Assembly: GCA_023213395.1 (NCBI GenBank)
Contig: CM041465.1
Span: 155,131,741 to 155,195,740, forward strand
Origin: Cycas panzhihuaensis
Taxonomy: Eukaryota; Cycadophyta
DNA: 64,000 nt
Direction of reading: 5' to 3'
The notes beneath the pieces were generated by a model, which saw only the letters and a list, made by a program, of their open reading frames with translations, searched no databases and was not told the DNA's origin. Every line of letters begins with the position of its first letter. Position 1 is the stretch's first letter. Positions 48,940-60,565 of the stretch are shown here, one piece after another. The translations under genes and the position numbers were made by a program.

Positions 48940-50240
48940 AGAGGTAACTTGAATGAAAATGAAAAATGGTTAAGAAAGAAAACTTCCTATAGTTTTAGCT
49001 CTTTAAACAATGAGAATATTCAAAGTTGTAGTTTATCCTCATTATACAGACTTGATGCTGCTAGGTATAAGACTTCCTTAAGTATTGAGAATTTATAGAC
49101 TTCTTAAATTCTAAACATTTCATTATAGAAATTTGATTAATATAATTATTTAAATCTTCAATAATTAGATAGGGTCCAACCCACTTAGGAGAGAACTTTC
49201 GTTGCTTCTCATGGAGATATTCTAATTTTAAAACTTTATCACCAACACAGAATTTCCTAGGCCTAAGCTACCTATCACAAGTAGTCTCAACTATAGCTTG
49301 AGAGGCTATATTATTTGTAATACTTTTAAACAAGTCTCATCTACTTTTTCAAGTTCTAAGAGATGTACTTCTCTTTGGAACTCTTCACCAGTGAATTCTT
49401 TAGTGAGATGCATAGGTAGGGAATCTCAACTTCTAATGGAAGGATGGCCCTGACTCCATAAACTAGAGAAAAAGGAGTCATGCCTATAATATTTCTAATT
49501 AAATTTCTATATACCCACAATACCAAAAATAGTTAAGTATGTTAATCTCTATAAGAAGTTTCTACAGTCTTAGTTAAAATCTTAACTAAGGCTTTATTAA
49601 ATGCTCCAACTTAACCATTCGCTTAAAGGTGATAAGGGGTAGATAGTCTATGGGTTATATGAAACTTATTGTACAACTCACTAACATATAGGTTATAAAA
49701 TAAAGACCCATTATTAATAATAATGACATCAAGTACCTCAAATTTATAAATAATATATTAGAAAATAAATGTAGCAACAACCTTTCTAGTAACAAAACTA
49801 ATGGAATAACTTAACTCTATTTAGTAAAATATTCAGTTGCAATAATAATGAATTTATGGCCATTAGATGAAGCTAGAAAATTTTGATCAATGAGATCGAA
49901 ACCCCATTGAAAGAAGGGGCAAGGAGAGATAACTGACTTCAACTCTTAGGCAAGTTTATGAATTAAAGTCACATGAAAATGGCATTTTTCACATTTTTGA
50001 ACATAGGCATGAGCATCTTTGAATAAGGTAGGCTAATAATAACCCATACAAAGGATGTGTTGGGCCATAGATCGGCCACCAAAATAACCATCACATATTC
50101 CTTCATGACACTCTATTAAGGCTATATGAGTTTCATTAGGAGAGAGGCATCTCAATAGAATCCCATTGAAAGAATGTTCATAAAGTACACCATCGAGCAA
50201 AAGATATTACCTAACAGTGGCTCATATTATCCTTCTTTTC
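48940..50240 (-). pseudogene. Tat2 integrase
   Basis: The zinc-finger part reads ECHEGICDGYFGGRSMAQHI (about 50110) with KCEKCHF near 49990. The core has a GFDLID block where the first catalytic Asp is kept, then TEYFTK (about 49830). The tail shows MTPFSLVYGVRAILPLEVEI near 49450. The middle, where the second Asp and the Glu should be, is full of stops. It is similar to Tat1 integrase, supporting one family. Confidence 0.8.
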
Positions 50241-50349
50241 TTTGACACTAAAGAAGAAGGGAAAGATTGATCACGAATGTATGATTTAATCTCTCCATAC
50301 TAGAGATCATCAAAAGGGATGGCCTAAACATGGAAGATATATTCATCTG

Positions 50350-50860
50350 GAAGAGTATCATCAACAAGTCGATTGGTAGTATTGGGAAGATGAGTATCAA
50401 TTATGATCTCTATAATGACCATGCTTTCCTTAGATTTTCTATTAATAACTTAAAAAACATGCTCTTATAATAAGATGGACCATTTACCTAATTATCTAGT
50501 AAGATTGGTTTTAGTTAGTAAATATCTAATAAGATCTGATTGGATGATAAGAAGCACCTTATTTCTAAGAAGGTAATGATACAACTCTTTAATGGCAAAA
50601 ATTAAAAAACAACACTCCTTCTCAGTAAAAGGATAATGAAGCCCGACTACCACTAAGGTTCTACTAATGAAATAGATTGCCTATTATTTAGTAAAATCAT
50701 CTTCTTACACCAACATACCTGTTAATGACTCTTCTATAGAAGAGGTATATAGAATGATAGTCTTATTAAACCTTGGTGGAGCATGCACAAGTGTTGTGAT
50801 TAATGCTTGCTTTAATGTATTAGAGGACTCTTGAGCTTAAGGAGTCCATTATAATTCAAC
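50350..50860 (-). pseudogene. Tat2 RNase H (RT-linked), heavily decayed
   Basis: Only scattered matches remain between RT and integrase, such as SGFIILLLRRSV- and EIRCFLSSNQ-like segments. Placement rests mainly on order. Confidence 0.4.
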
Positions 50861-50917
50861 ATTTCTCTTTAAAATGTTAGTGAGAGGCTTAGCATCTAAG
50901 GAAAAATTAGTATTAAA

Positions 50918-51640
50918 TCATCTTAGGAAACCAAGCCTACCTAAAAAGGATTTTATATATTTTTGAATTTTTTGGAGGGGCGGTGGGGGGGGCATATCAA
51001 TAATTGCCCTTACTTTATCATGACATATTCTTATTCCATTGTGAGAAATAAGATTACCCAATATATTTCTTAAAGTTACCATAAAAATGCATTTAGATAA
51101 ATTTAAACGCAAATGATACTTTCTACATCTTTCAAGAATTGTTCTTAAATCACACACATGATCTTGTCATTTATGAGAAAGGGCAAGAATATTTGGATAA
51201 TACATAGTAATAATATTACCAATTAGATCATGAAAAATATAGGCCATTGCTCTGTAGCAAGTAGCCCCAACATTTTTCAATCTAAAGGCATGACCTTATA
51301 AATGAAAGTATCATGAGGGGTAGTAAAAGTAGTCTTATGGTGATCTTGTGGTATAATAGAAATTTGATTGTATCCAGAGAAACCATCCATAAGAGACATA
51401 ACCTTGAAACCAACTATTTAATCCCAAATTTGATGGAGAAAAATAAGAGAAACATTACCTTTGAGGCAAACATCATTAATATCCTAAAAGTCAATGCAGA
51501 TTTGAATTGAGTTATTTTTCTTTGTAACTAGGATAATATTTGAAACCCATTGAGAGTATTCAACACTCTCAATGAATCTAGCTTTTAATAATTTCTCAAC
51601 TTCCTGTTTAATAGTAGTGGAAAGACGAGGATGAATAGGT
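50918..51640 (-). pseudogene. Tat2 reverse transcriptase
   Basis: The minus strand shows KVMSLMDGFSGYNQISI (51400-51350), PQDHHKTTFTTPHDTF and YKVMPLD. Then a decayed active site, YYPN in place of YVDD (about 51190), and a 79-codon frame (51157-50918) with LRLNLSKCIFMV, LGNLISHNGI, VRAIIDMPPPP and SFLGRLGFLR. Loss of both catalytic Asp residues makes it inactive. A run of prolines around 50975 reflects a G-run expansion. Confidence 0.82.
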
Positions 51641-53076
51641 CTTTATTTTTGGCATTTGAGTTTAGCTCTAGGGATAACAATAATATTATGTTTGATAATA
51701 GGGGGATCAAGACATTACATATCATTGTAATCCCAAGCAAAAATTGAATGAAACTTACAAAAGAGATCTTTAAACTGAGAAATCTCTTGAGGAGAACAAT
51801 TATCTCCAAGCTTAATAATCTTAGGAGTATCTTCCAATTCTAAGTTAATATCTATAGTTTCTTCCATGAGTATAACATTACCCTCTTCAAAATGAGGAGG
51901 AGTAGGATCTGTAAGAGAAATTATCTCCTAAAGTTGGGATTGGTCCATTAGTGGTGAATCAAGTTTTATCATCCTTAAAAAAACCAACTTATGATGATAA
52001 GAGGGAAGATTAGGAGTTAATCCCGTTAGACATTCAAGGATCACCTCATCATTTTTAAAATGATCTAAACAAAAGAGGTCAACGAGGGAAAGATTTTTAA
52101 ATAGATCGATAAAAGAGGAAAATACCTTCAAAGGTGGGGAATCATCAAATAAGGAGTTTGGACATGTAGGTACAACCTCAATGATTGATGAGACTTGAGA
52201 AAAAGAAATAGGTCTATTAATAAAATCCTAAGTTAAAGTATATTCAAATTCACAATGGTAAGAATGATGATTTTGATTAGACAAAGATGTCAAGGTGAGG
52301 GATGATGGAGGATCATCAATAGGAGAATGAGAAGGAAAGTAAATGATAGAGACTAAATGACTTCAAGTACTTGATTAGATGTATTTTGATTCCTTTAAGA
52401 CATAGCATGCAAAGGAACAACCTCATCATTTAATTCTAAATCTAGGTTCCTATGCAATAACATTTTCTTATCATGTCTATTTAATCATATATCAAAAAGA
52501 AAAGACTAAGATAAAAGAGATGTAGTATGAGTAGGCACATCATGTGAAGACGAAACCACATGATTCATTAAAGAAGTAAATCTTTTGGATGAAACTAAAG
52601 TATTAACTATTGAAGGTAAATATAAAATCTATGAGAAATGACTGTGAGTAGAAAGTAGAATATTTGAATCAATAATCTCACTTATGGTTGTCTCCTCACA
52701 AGATATTCTAGAGTGTGATACTATTTCTTCATAAGAAGAAGAAGGAGAAACCAAAGATCAATAGGTAGGACCGAGAAAATAAGGAGTAGATAAAGAACCT
52801 AGTTTAATAGGTACAACTTCAACTAAATCTACACATTTTACTTCTCCCTAAGGAGGAGGTATTTCAATGGAAAAATACTACCTTAAACCTATAGATTGGA
52901 AGAAGTATTTTAAAGAGTTGGATGACTCACTAAGTTCAGAGAAATCCTCAATGAGTAGGACCAACTATTTAATAGGTTTTAACCTATATTTAATAATCTT
53001 GAGTTTGCTTTCATAGATGAACCAAAGTTCACCAAAAAGGGAAGAGCATATAGCTAACATTTAGGTAATCCATGGT
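51641..53076 (-). other. Tat2 protease-RT linker and C-terminal half of protease
   Basis: Immediately left of element E the minus strand continues the protease motif with WIT-stop-MLAICSS, resembling the WIH...AVPS block after LLGRP. The rest up to RT is a decayed linker with no named domain. Confidence 0.5.
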
Positions 53077-54142
53077 TGATCCCAAAATAGAGTTTAATTG
53101 GTGAAGAAGTCAATTATCAACCTTTTCTCCTTGAGATCCTGGGAGTTAGTGTAGAAATCCCAATAACATCAAAATAAAAATGAGCCCACAAAAGGAAATT
53201 CTACACCAAATCATTTATTCTTGATATTTATCCAAAAGTATGAGGCGTAGTACTTTTATTAAACTATGAAAATCTCCATTTAATGGTGGAGAAATTAACT
53301 AGCAAAAGAATGGTTAAATTACAAGGAATAAATTATACAATTATACCATAAGGGGGACTCCAACCTTCCAAAATGATTCTCCAAGGATGCTTCCCAAGTC
53401 AAGTGGCTTTCACCTCCAAGAACCACCTCTCCAACCTGTAATAGGGCTCAATTTATAGAAAGAAACCAAAATTGCATGTTTAACAAGTGGCAATCATGCA
53501 AGTATAACCACTAACCACCAGAATGCATGTTGTCCAAGTGGCCTTCATGCAATTCTTAAAAGTTACAGCTTATAACAGACTGTAACAGACTCCAATTTGG
53601 CTCAAATTTGGAACACATATAGGAATGTATGTTTCCTCTACTTCCTCAAAATTTTAGCGCATTTGTGTTTCATTTGATTACATTTGTATTCATTTAATGA
53701 TAATATGTATTTGTTATTTTTCTGCTAGCTGTGGGATTAATTTTATGCAAAATAAGTCTTGAACTTGTGGCTTGTAACTGACCTTAGAAGACTCCAATTT
53801 GGCTCAAATTTGGTACACATATAGGAACAATGTTCCCTCCTCTTCCTCAAAATTTTAGCTCATTTGGATGTCATTTTACTGCATTTTTATTCATTTAATG
53901 ATAATATGTATTTGTTGTTTTTATGCTAGTTATGGGATTAATTTTATGCAAAACAAGGCTTGAACTCTAATCAAATGATATTTTCTGAACCCCAACTTTT
54001 GTAAACATGTAGTGGGATGTGTCTTCTTCCTTTACACAAAATTTCATATAATTTTGATACCATTTGGCTATATCTCTTTCAGTTATGCCAATGCCTAGCA
54101 TTTTCTGCATCCTGTAAACATATGGTAGATCCTCCTAGATCA
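53077..54142 (-). repeat. Element E 3' LTR
   Basis: Contains two tandem copies of an approximately 202-bp unit starting near 53590 and 53792 (each with TCCAATTTGGCTCAAATTTG and ending GGGATTAATTTTATGCAAAA). The same duplication is present in the 5' LTR. Confidence 0.95.
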
Positions 54143-54145
54143 TGG

Positions 54146-54157
54146 CTCCCTTTCCTT
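54146..54157 (-). other. Polypurine tract of element E
   Basis: AAGGAAAGGGAG on the minus strand, three bases before the 3' LTR start. It primes second-strand synthesis in this class. Confidence 0.8.
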
Positions 54158-54259
54158 GGAAAATAACCAACTCCTGTTTGGCTTAGAACTAGAGATAGAG
54201 GAAGTGTTGTTCTCCTTGTTTCCTACTAAACCACTTGGCCTTACTAGGAAATTGTCCTG

Positions 54260-54560
54260 CTACTCCAATCTCGAAGATTCATGTGTCTTATGTCTTGTTT
54301 TGGTAGATTTTCTCTCTAAGATACAATCTTCCTTGAGAGGCTCCTCACTTTCCAAATACAAGTCATCAACTGAAGGTAAAGTGAACTGGTCCTGTTCCTC
54401 ATCTAGCATAGAGGGCTCAAATAGTTTTAAGTATTCAACATTTACTATTAAATATATTTGCATATAAGGTGGAAGATCAAGTTGGAAAGCATTGCCACCT
54501 ACTTTTCTTAAAATCTTGAATGGTCCATACCTTATAGGTTTGAGTTTCTTGCCTTCTCCT
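54260..54560 (-). pseudogene. Integrase C-terminal GPF/Y module and tail of element E
   Basis: RYGPFKILRKVGGNAFQLDL (about 54530) is the GPF/Y module of chromovirus-type integrases. A NVEYLKLFEPSM block follows, then an acidic stretch and CILERKSTKTRHKTHESSRL near 54290, which occupies the place of a chromodomain but cannot be assigned as one with confidence. The tail ends just before the purine tract. Confidence 0.7.
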
Positions 54561-55560
54561 TTTAACCTCTCCTTGCTTAAGTATAACCATATTAAATCTC
54601 CTTCTTAAAAAGTACACTCTTGCCTATGCTTGTCATGTCTTTCCTTGTACTTTTATTGAGTCCTTAGAAGTTGATCATATACTTCTTTGTGGAGTCTCTG
54701 GATCTTCTCCAAGTATCTTAAAGCCTTGTCATGCTCCTCCTTCTCTTTGACGGATCCTTCCTTAGCTTGCATGGAAAACTCTAAGTCAAATGGACTTTGA
54801 GGCAAGTATTCTAAACAAACTTTAAAAGGTGCTTTAGAGTGTGATGCATGCATTGTTCTATTAAATGCAAATTGTAGAAAAGCCAATGATTCATCCCAAG
54901 TCTTTGGATGCTTGGAATTATGTCCCCTCAATAAATGTACCAAAGTTCTGTTCACTACTTCAGTTTGTCCATTTGTTTGAGGATAGAAACTTGTACTCCT
55001 CTTCAATTTAGTATCCATAATCTCCCATAGTGACTTCCAAAATGATGAAAGGAATCAAGTGTCCTGATCTGAAATGATGGAAGAGGGCAAGCCAAAATTC
55101 TTCCATACATGCTTGAAGAATAACTTAGCTACTCTTGTTCCTGTGATTGTCTTCTTATAAGGTATTAGACATATCATTTTAATGAACCTATATACAACAA
55201 CAAAGAGATAATTATGTTCCTTCCTAGTCATGGGAAGTCCCTCGAAGAAATCAATGGAGATACTTTCCCAAGGTCTAGTGGGAATAGGAAGTGGTGTATA
55301 TAATCCTAATTTTCTAGAATAAGGCTTAGAAGTATTACACATTACACATAATTTTACATATTTTTTTACATCATTTTACATTTTTGGCCATACAACATAT
55401 CTTCTCAAGTTTGCTAAAGTCTTCTCTATACCAAAGTGACCAGCTACTTTAGAAGTATGGGCTTCTCTAAGCCACTTGATCTTGTCTCCTTTTGATGGAA
55501 CATAGAGCTGCTCCCCTTTGAAAAGTAGACCATCCTTCCAAGCAAGCTGGGAAGGTCTTC
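54560..55560 (-). pseudogene. Integrase of element E
   Basis: A His-His-Cys-Cys zinc finger (LREAHTSKVAGHFG, then KLCVMCNTS) lies at 55480-55340. The core has ISIDFFEGLP (first Asp), PSSIISDQDT (second Asp, about 55065, followed by a stop) and FYPQTNGQTEVVNRTL (Glu of the DDE triad, about 54985). WDESLAFLQFAFNRT follows, and the tail contains RTQ-stop then EGDLIWLYLSKERL. All three catalytic residues are present, which contrasts with Tat1. Two stops split the domain into frames 55342-55055 and 55018-54653. Confidence 0.92.
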
Positions 55561-55841
55561 CTTTTGATAGGTTCTATAATTCTTCCTTCAAAGCTTCATG
55601 ATGCATTGGCTCCACCTACAAACTTATAAGAGAACTACAAACAAAAGTAGAAGAAGAAGTGGAACAAGGTGGTCTAGATAACATATCAGTAATTTTGTTA
55701 GTAGATTCCTTTTGTACTTAATTACAATATTGAATTGTTGTAAATAACTCATCCACTTAATGTGTCTTGCTTGCTGTAATTTACTTTGGGTTTGTAAAAA
55801 ATTGAAGAGGCTTATGATCGGTATGAACTACAACCTCTTTT

Positions 55842-56160
55842 TCAAGTAAGTAGGACCTCCAATGCTTGATGAAGTGCGAATATTTCTCGATCATATGTTA
55901 GGTAGTTTTTCACTTGAGGGGTGAAGACTTCTAGATGGTAAGCAATAGGCTTCCCATCTTGAATAAGGACAGCTCCCATCACATTTCCACTTGCATCAGC
56001 TTCTACTTCAAAAGGCCTTTGCAAAATTGGCATTGCCAAAACCGGTGCTTCATAAATTTTCTTCTTTAAAAGAAGAAAAGCTTCTTCCTCCTTGGAACCC
56101 CAAGTAAACTTTTTACTAGATTTTGTCAATCCATGTAGAGGTGTTGTAACCTGTGAGAAA
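55842..56160 (-). pseudogene. RNase H of element E
   Basis: Continuous with the second RT frame: APVLAMPILQRPFEVEADAS (catalytic Asp in EADAS), NVMGAVLIQDGKPIAYH, and YLTYDREIFALHQALE (the DRE/DKE motif). The frame ends at 55842, before the last motif. It removes the RNA template during reverse transcription. Confidence 0.88.
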
Positions 56161-56199
56161 TGAAGAATAAACTTTCTCAAGTATTGACAAGCTCCTAAA

Positions 56200-56896
56200 A
56201 AACTTCTCACCTCTGTGATGTTTATTGGCCTAGGCCATTTGAGGATGGCTTGAGTCTTGAGTGGATCGATGCTCAACTTTCCTCCTCCAACCACAAAGCC
56301 TAAGAAGATCAAGTTCTCCTTGCTAAATTCACACTTCTTCACATTAAGCTTCAAATGATGCTTAGCCATAGTCTTTAAAACATCTTCTATATGCTGCAAA
56401 TGTTCCTCCCATGTGTTGATGAAAATCAAAATGTCATCAAGATAGACAATAACAAAATTATCCAAGGCCTTAACATTTCATTCATTAGCCTCATGAATGT
56501 TGCAGAAGCATTACACAAGCTGAAAGGCATAACCATCCATTCAAAGAGTCCTTGCTTTGTTTTGAAGGCCGTCTTCCATGTGTCCTCCTCCTTGACCCTA
56601 ACTTGGTGATAACCACTTTTCAAATCCAACTTAGTAAATTAATAATCATGTTGAATTTGATTAAGCAAATCATCTATGCGAGGCAAAGGGTAGCAATTTT
56701 TAATTGTGATTTTATTCAAAGCACGAAAGTCTATAGACATTCTCCATCCTCCATCCTTCTTAGGCACTAAGACAATTGGTGACCCACAAGGTGAACATGA
56801 AGGTCTTATGACCCCTTGATCAAGTAACTCCTCAACTTGCCTCTTTATCTCATTATTCTCTACAATGGAGTGCCTATACAAAGCAACATTAGGCAA
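56200..56896 (-). pseudogene. Reverse transcriptase of element E
   Basis: [20 protein letters not shown] begins the palm (about 56850). [34 protein letters not shown] and [18 protein letters not shown] follow, then [12 protein letters not shown] (about 56540). A frameshift lies at about 56465-56426. The next frame carries [12 protein letters not shown] (YLDD intact, about 56445) and EFSKENLIFLGFVV, ending in RSFLGACQYLRKFI. One stop (near 56639) and the shift break it. Apart from these breaks the motif set is complete. Confidence 0.92.
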
Positions 56897-56939
56897 TGGT
56901 GCATCTCCTACAAGAGTGATTTCATGCTCTATCTATCTC

Positions 56940-57697
56940 TTTAGTGGTAGCCCATCAACATGTTGAAATAGAATATCATACCTTGTCTTTAACTCCTCAA
57001 TTTGTTGCATTTGTTTAGGTGATATAAGAAGAGTGTGAGTAGAAGGACCTTCTTCATCTCCTGGCTCTTCTTTTCTCCTTACCATTAAGATGATGAATTT
57101 ACCACATGCATTGATCATCCTTTTTGCTTGAGTCGCTGAAATTAATGCTATCTTATCCAAGTGCTTCTTTGTGGCCTTTATGATGAAGTCCTTGTTATCC
57201 TTCATCAACCGATACTTTCTCTCCCTTCGATAGAAGAGTGCATCTCGATCCCATAAGTAGGGACTCCCAAGCACAACATGACATACATCTAATGGCACCA
57301 CATCATATATTATTTCATCAACAAAATCATTAGTGATGGAAAATTTAAGTGTACATTGCTTTGATATTTACATTTCCATATCCTTATGGATCCAACCAAG
57401 AGGATATGGGTGAAGGTGAGGAGTAGTTACCAACCCAATGCTCTTTACCAAACTTTCTAAGATCAAATTATTTTGGCTCCTTAGATCTATAATGGCACGA
57501 ATAATATTATTTCCTACTTGAAGCTTCAAGTGAAATAGTTCCTCCCTTATAGCATCATCCCCATAATTTGTAAGTAGAGTAACCTTCTCTTCTTCTCCTT
57601 GACTTTGAATCTCCACCTCAGAAAGTAGTGCTTTCCCTTTCTCCTTCTTTCTTAATTCCATATCCTTGATATGATTTGGCTTTAGTTTTGGATACAA
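56940..57697 (-). pseudogene. Protease region of element E
   Basis: FHLKLQVGNNIIRAIIDLRS (about 57510) is followed by QNNLILESLVKSIGL. This is the active-site strand of a lineage reading IDSGSQKNLIS, with the Asp kept but the following Ser-Gly replaced by Leu-Arg. A stop at 57368 precedes CTLKFSI and VPLDVCHVVLGSPYLWDRDA (57301-57240), the second conserved half. It continues with YRRERKYRL and a linker to RT. The Asp-containing triad is damaged, so processing activity would be lost. Confidence 0.82.
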
Positions 57698-57779
57698 CTT
57701 CCAACACTTTGCTATAATATAACTACTAATATCACAATGCTTACAATAGTTAGAACTTTTAACAAAATTAGTTCTTTTC

Positions 57780-58693
57780 TTCTTTCCTTCTTACCTTTTA
57801 GATGAGTGCAATTTAGGATTCTTTTCATACTTATTAGAAGTAAAAGTAGAATCTTTAGACATGAATGTAGATTTATTACTTTTACTTTCTATTGCCATAG
57901 CCATTCTACTTACTTCTCCAATGGGTTGAACCTTTAAAAGCCTTAGTTCCTTCCTTATGTATTTATGTAATCCTCCAATGAATTTCATAAGAGTGATATG
58001 TTCATCCATATTAATACTAAGTAGCATGCCATGCCTAAAAAATAAAGAAGTATAGTCTTAGACACATAAACCTCTCCCTTGGTGTAAATATTGCCAAGTG
58101 ACCTATTAATCTTCCTCATGACCAATGGGGTAGTATTTCTTATTTATTATTTTCTTAAAATCCATCAATGAAAAAGAAGATATATCATGAGTCTTCAAAT
58201 ATGCATTCCACCATGTCAATGCATGTTTACACAACTTGAGCCTAGCAAATGAAAGCTTTTGAGCATTACTATAAGCATAAATTATGAAGTAGGTTTCAAT
58301 TTGATCCAACCAATGGTCCAAATTTTCAACATTTACCTCTCTATCATAAGTTGGAATATCCAACTTTGCCTCTACCTTGAAGGGTTGATGAGATAAAGTA
58401 CCATTATTTTCTTCAAATGAGTGCTTTAAGGTCTCCTCCTCTTCCTCTTCATGGTTATGGTCATATATGGATCCTCCTTCAACTTTCTTCTCTTTGCCTT
58501 TTCTCTTGACTAGAGGTAGAAGTTGGGTTATCATTTGCATCAAGACTTCTACGTTCTTCTCAAGCTTTTCAAATCTAATTTGTCCATTTTCTTTTTCAGC
58601 CATGGTGCTTGGATTCTTTCTTTGTCTTCTTGGTGATTGCAACACAAGAAAAGCTTCACCTTTATCTTTGTATCTTTTCCTTGTTTGTACCAT
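57780..58693 (-). pseudogene. Gag of element E
   Basis: The start at 58693 (MVQTRKRYKDKGEAF) is the first ATG after the primer site and begins uninterrupted coding of 195 codons, ending at a stop near 58106. A Lys/Glu-rich N-terminus (KRKGKEKKVEGG, EEEEEETLKH) precedes the gag core: KLDIPTYDREVNVENLDHWL, a YFIIYAYSNAQK block, LCKHALTWWNAY (about 58220) and KKIINKKYYPIG. After the stop, coding continues at 58027-57791 with ITLMKFIGGLHKYIRKELRL and VSRMAMAIE, the usual C-terminal part. A Cys/His pair region (YCKHCDI...) near 57740 is a likely zinc-knuckle remnant. It would form the particle core. Confidence 0.9.
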
Positions 58694-58719
58694 TTAAGTC
58701 CCTACAACAAAGATCACAT

Positions 58720-58731
58720 GCTCTGATACCA
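58720..58731 (-). other. Primer binding site of element E (initiator tRNA-Met)
   Basis: The minus strand reads TGGTATCAGAGC, an exact match to the plant initiator-tRNA-Met site, five bases inside the 5' LTR end. Confidence 0.92.
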
Positions 58732-58736
58732 AAATA

Positions 58737-59803
58737 TGATCCCAAAATAGAGCTTAATTGGTGAAGAAGTCAATTATCAACCTTTTCTCCTTGAGATCCT
58801 AGGAGTTAGTGTAGAAATCTCAATAACATAAAAATAAAAATGAGCCCACAAAAAGAAATTCTACACCAAATCATTTATTATTTACATTGCTCCAAAAGTA
58901 TGAGGAGTAGTACTTTTATTAAACTATGAAAATCTCCATTTAATGGTGGAGAAATCAATTAGCAAAAGAATGGTTAAATTACAAGGAATAAATGATATAA
59001 TTATACCATAAGGGGGACTCCAACCCTCCAAAATGCTTCTTCAAGGATGCTTCCCAATTCAAGTGCCTTTCACCTCCAAGAACCACATCTCCAACCCATA
59101 ATAGGGCTCAATTTATAGAAAGAAACCAAAATTGCATGTTTAATAAGTGGCAATCATGCAAGTATAACCACTAACCACCAGAATGCATGTTGTCCAAGTG
59201 GCCTTCATGCAATTCTTAAAAGTTGCAACTTGTAACTGAACTTAACAGACTCCAATTTAGCTCAAATTTGGAACACATATAGGAACGCATGTCTCCTCCA
59301 CTTCCTCAAAATTGTAGCTCATTTAGATGTCATTTTACTACATTTTTATTCATTTAATCATAATATGTATCTGTTATTTTTCTGCTAGCTATGGGATTAA
59401 TTTTATGCAAAACAAGACTCAAACTTATAGCTTGTAACTAACCTTAATGAGCTCCAATTTAGCTCAAATTTGTTATACATATAGGAACACATGTTTCCTC
59501 CACTTTCTCAAAATTTTAGTTCATTTGGATATCATTTGTCTGCATTGTTATTCATTTAATGATAATATGTATTTGTTATTTTTCTGCTAGCTATGGGATT
59601 AATTTTATGCAAAACAAGGCTTGAACTCTAATCAAATGATATTTTTTGAACCCCACCTTTTGCACATATGTAGTGGGATGTGTCTTCTTCCTTTACATAA
59701 AATTTCATATAATTTTAATACCATTTGGCCATATCTCTTTCTGTTATGCCAATGCCTAGTATTTTTTGCATCCTGTAAACATATGGTAGATCCTCCTGGA
59801 TCA
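58737..59803 (-). repeat. Element E 5' LTR
   Basis: Matches the 3' LTR along its entire length, including the tandem unit (copies near 59250 and 59452). Confidence 0.95.
59109..59118 (-). promoter_or_regulatory. TATA box of the element E 5' LTR
   Basis: CTATAAATTG on the minus strand, conserved in the 3' LTR near 53450. It lies mid-LTR, as expected for the start of a U3-R boundary. Confidence 0.55.
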
Positions 59804-60119
59804 ATGGTCCACCTAAAAGGATATTATATTCTAGGTCAAGATCAATAATGGTTAGTTTAGTATAAACAATCTTTTCTTTGAGGGTCAATTGGAAAGTGAC
59901 TTAAACAAGGGAAACTGTTTTATTCTTATTATATCCTTCGAAAATCCACTTACAAGGGTCAAAGACCAAAATCCTCAGATCCTTAATGAGATGAAGAGGG
60001 ATTGTATTGATTGATAATCTCTTATCAATGGTATCACGTTTAATGTTGATGTTATTCTTAATAATTTCAATGTAGAATAGAGGTATATCATTCAGAGTAT
60101 GAGTAATATAAATAGGCAA
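59804..60119 (-). pseudogene. Tat2 protease, N-terminal part
   Basis: The frame starting at 60119 reads LPIYITHTLNDIPLFYIEII-like text with IDKRLSINTIPLHLIKDL. It ends at the insertion in IIDLDLEYNILLGGP, the second conserved protease region LLGRPW. The rest of the motif lies at 53076 and below. The active-site loop would lie upstream but is too decayed to locate. Confidence 0.6.
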
Positions 60120-60565
60120 TGCGGCTAAATCAAAAGAAAGTATATAAGTAGATGAGTCAACTATAACAAGAACTTATAATGAACCAAATAAGAGATAATA
60201 TTACTTTAGGCAATACTTTAGCAAATATATAATTAAGATATCAATGGGAATAGTCTTCAACTCATCGACTAAGGAGAATGATCCATCTTTTAAACTAGAG
60301 GGCATGGATCTAAATCGAATGGGATGAGGGGGTACAAGATTTAAAGAGTTGAGGTTTTTGGATATCAAACTATCATGTGATTTAGATGGACCTATATTCT
60401 TAATAATGTCCACCATGTTGATAGTCTTATTAGTCTTACCATGTTTAAAAGGTGGGCAAGCTTGACTATTAGTATGTTTCATCAAAGGATTAGAAGAAGT
60501 AGTAGTCTTTTTGGATGAGTTAGCACCAGAGGGTTCATCTTTATTATCTTACACCTATTTTACTT
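60120..60565 (-). other. Tat2 gag-protease linker, truncated
   Basis: A 94-codon minus-strand frame (60485-60201) has no domain (NSQACPPFKHGKTNKTIN, then PPHPIRFRSMPSSL). Its position upstream of protease marks it as linker. It is cut at 60565 by the Copia-type LTR. Confidence 0.45.

Larger units (their letters stand above)
53077..59803 (-). mobile_element. Element E: structurally complete Ty3/gypsy (chromovirus-like) retrotransposon, 6.73 kb
   Basis: LTRs at 53077-54142 (1066 bp) and 58737-59803 (1067 bp) are flanked by a perfect ATGGT target duplication (53072-53076 and 59804-59808). On the minus strand each LTR begins TGATC and ends GGGATCA, with short inverted ends TGATCC/GGATCA. The primer site and purine tract are intact. 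Gag, protease, RT, RNase H and integrase follow in standard order, with a basic GPF/Y-like tail. Two to four stops per domain and at least one frameshift in RT show it is no longer able to move by itself. The LTRs differ visibly (about 8 differences in a sampled 120 bp), so it is not recent. Confidence 0.95.
47600..60565 (-). mobile_element. Tat2: decayed Tat-type Ty3/gypsy element, split by element E
   Basis: The minus-strand order from 60.5 kb downward is gag-protease linker, protease, (element E), RT, RNase H, integrase, extra RNase H. The host continues seamlessly across element E when one ATGGT is removed. Its 5' end is cut at 60565 by a Copia-type LTR. It is more decayed than Tat1, with stops in almost every domain. 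Confidence 0.75.

Noticed and set aside
54260-54320. CILERKSTKTRHKTH considered as a chromodomain
   Set aside because: The position and first motif fit, but the aromatic cage residues and the W-x-P block could not be seen in frame.
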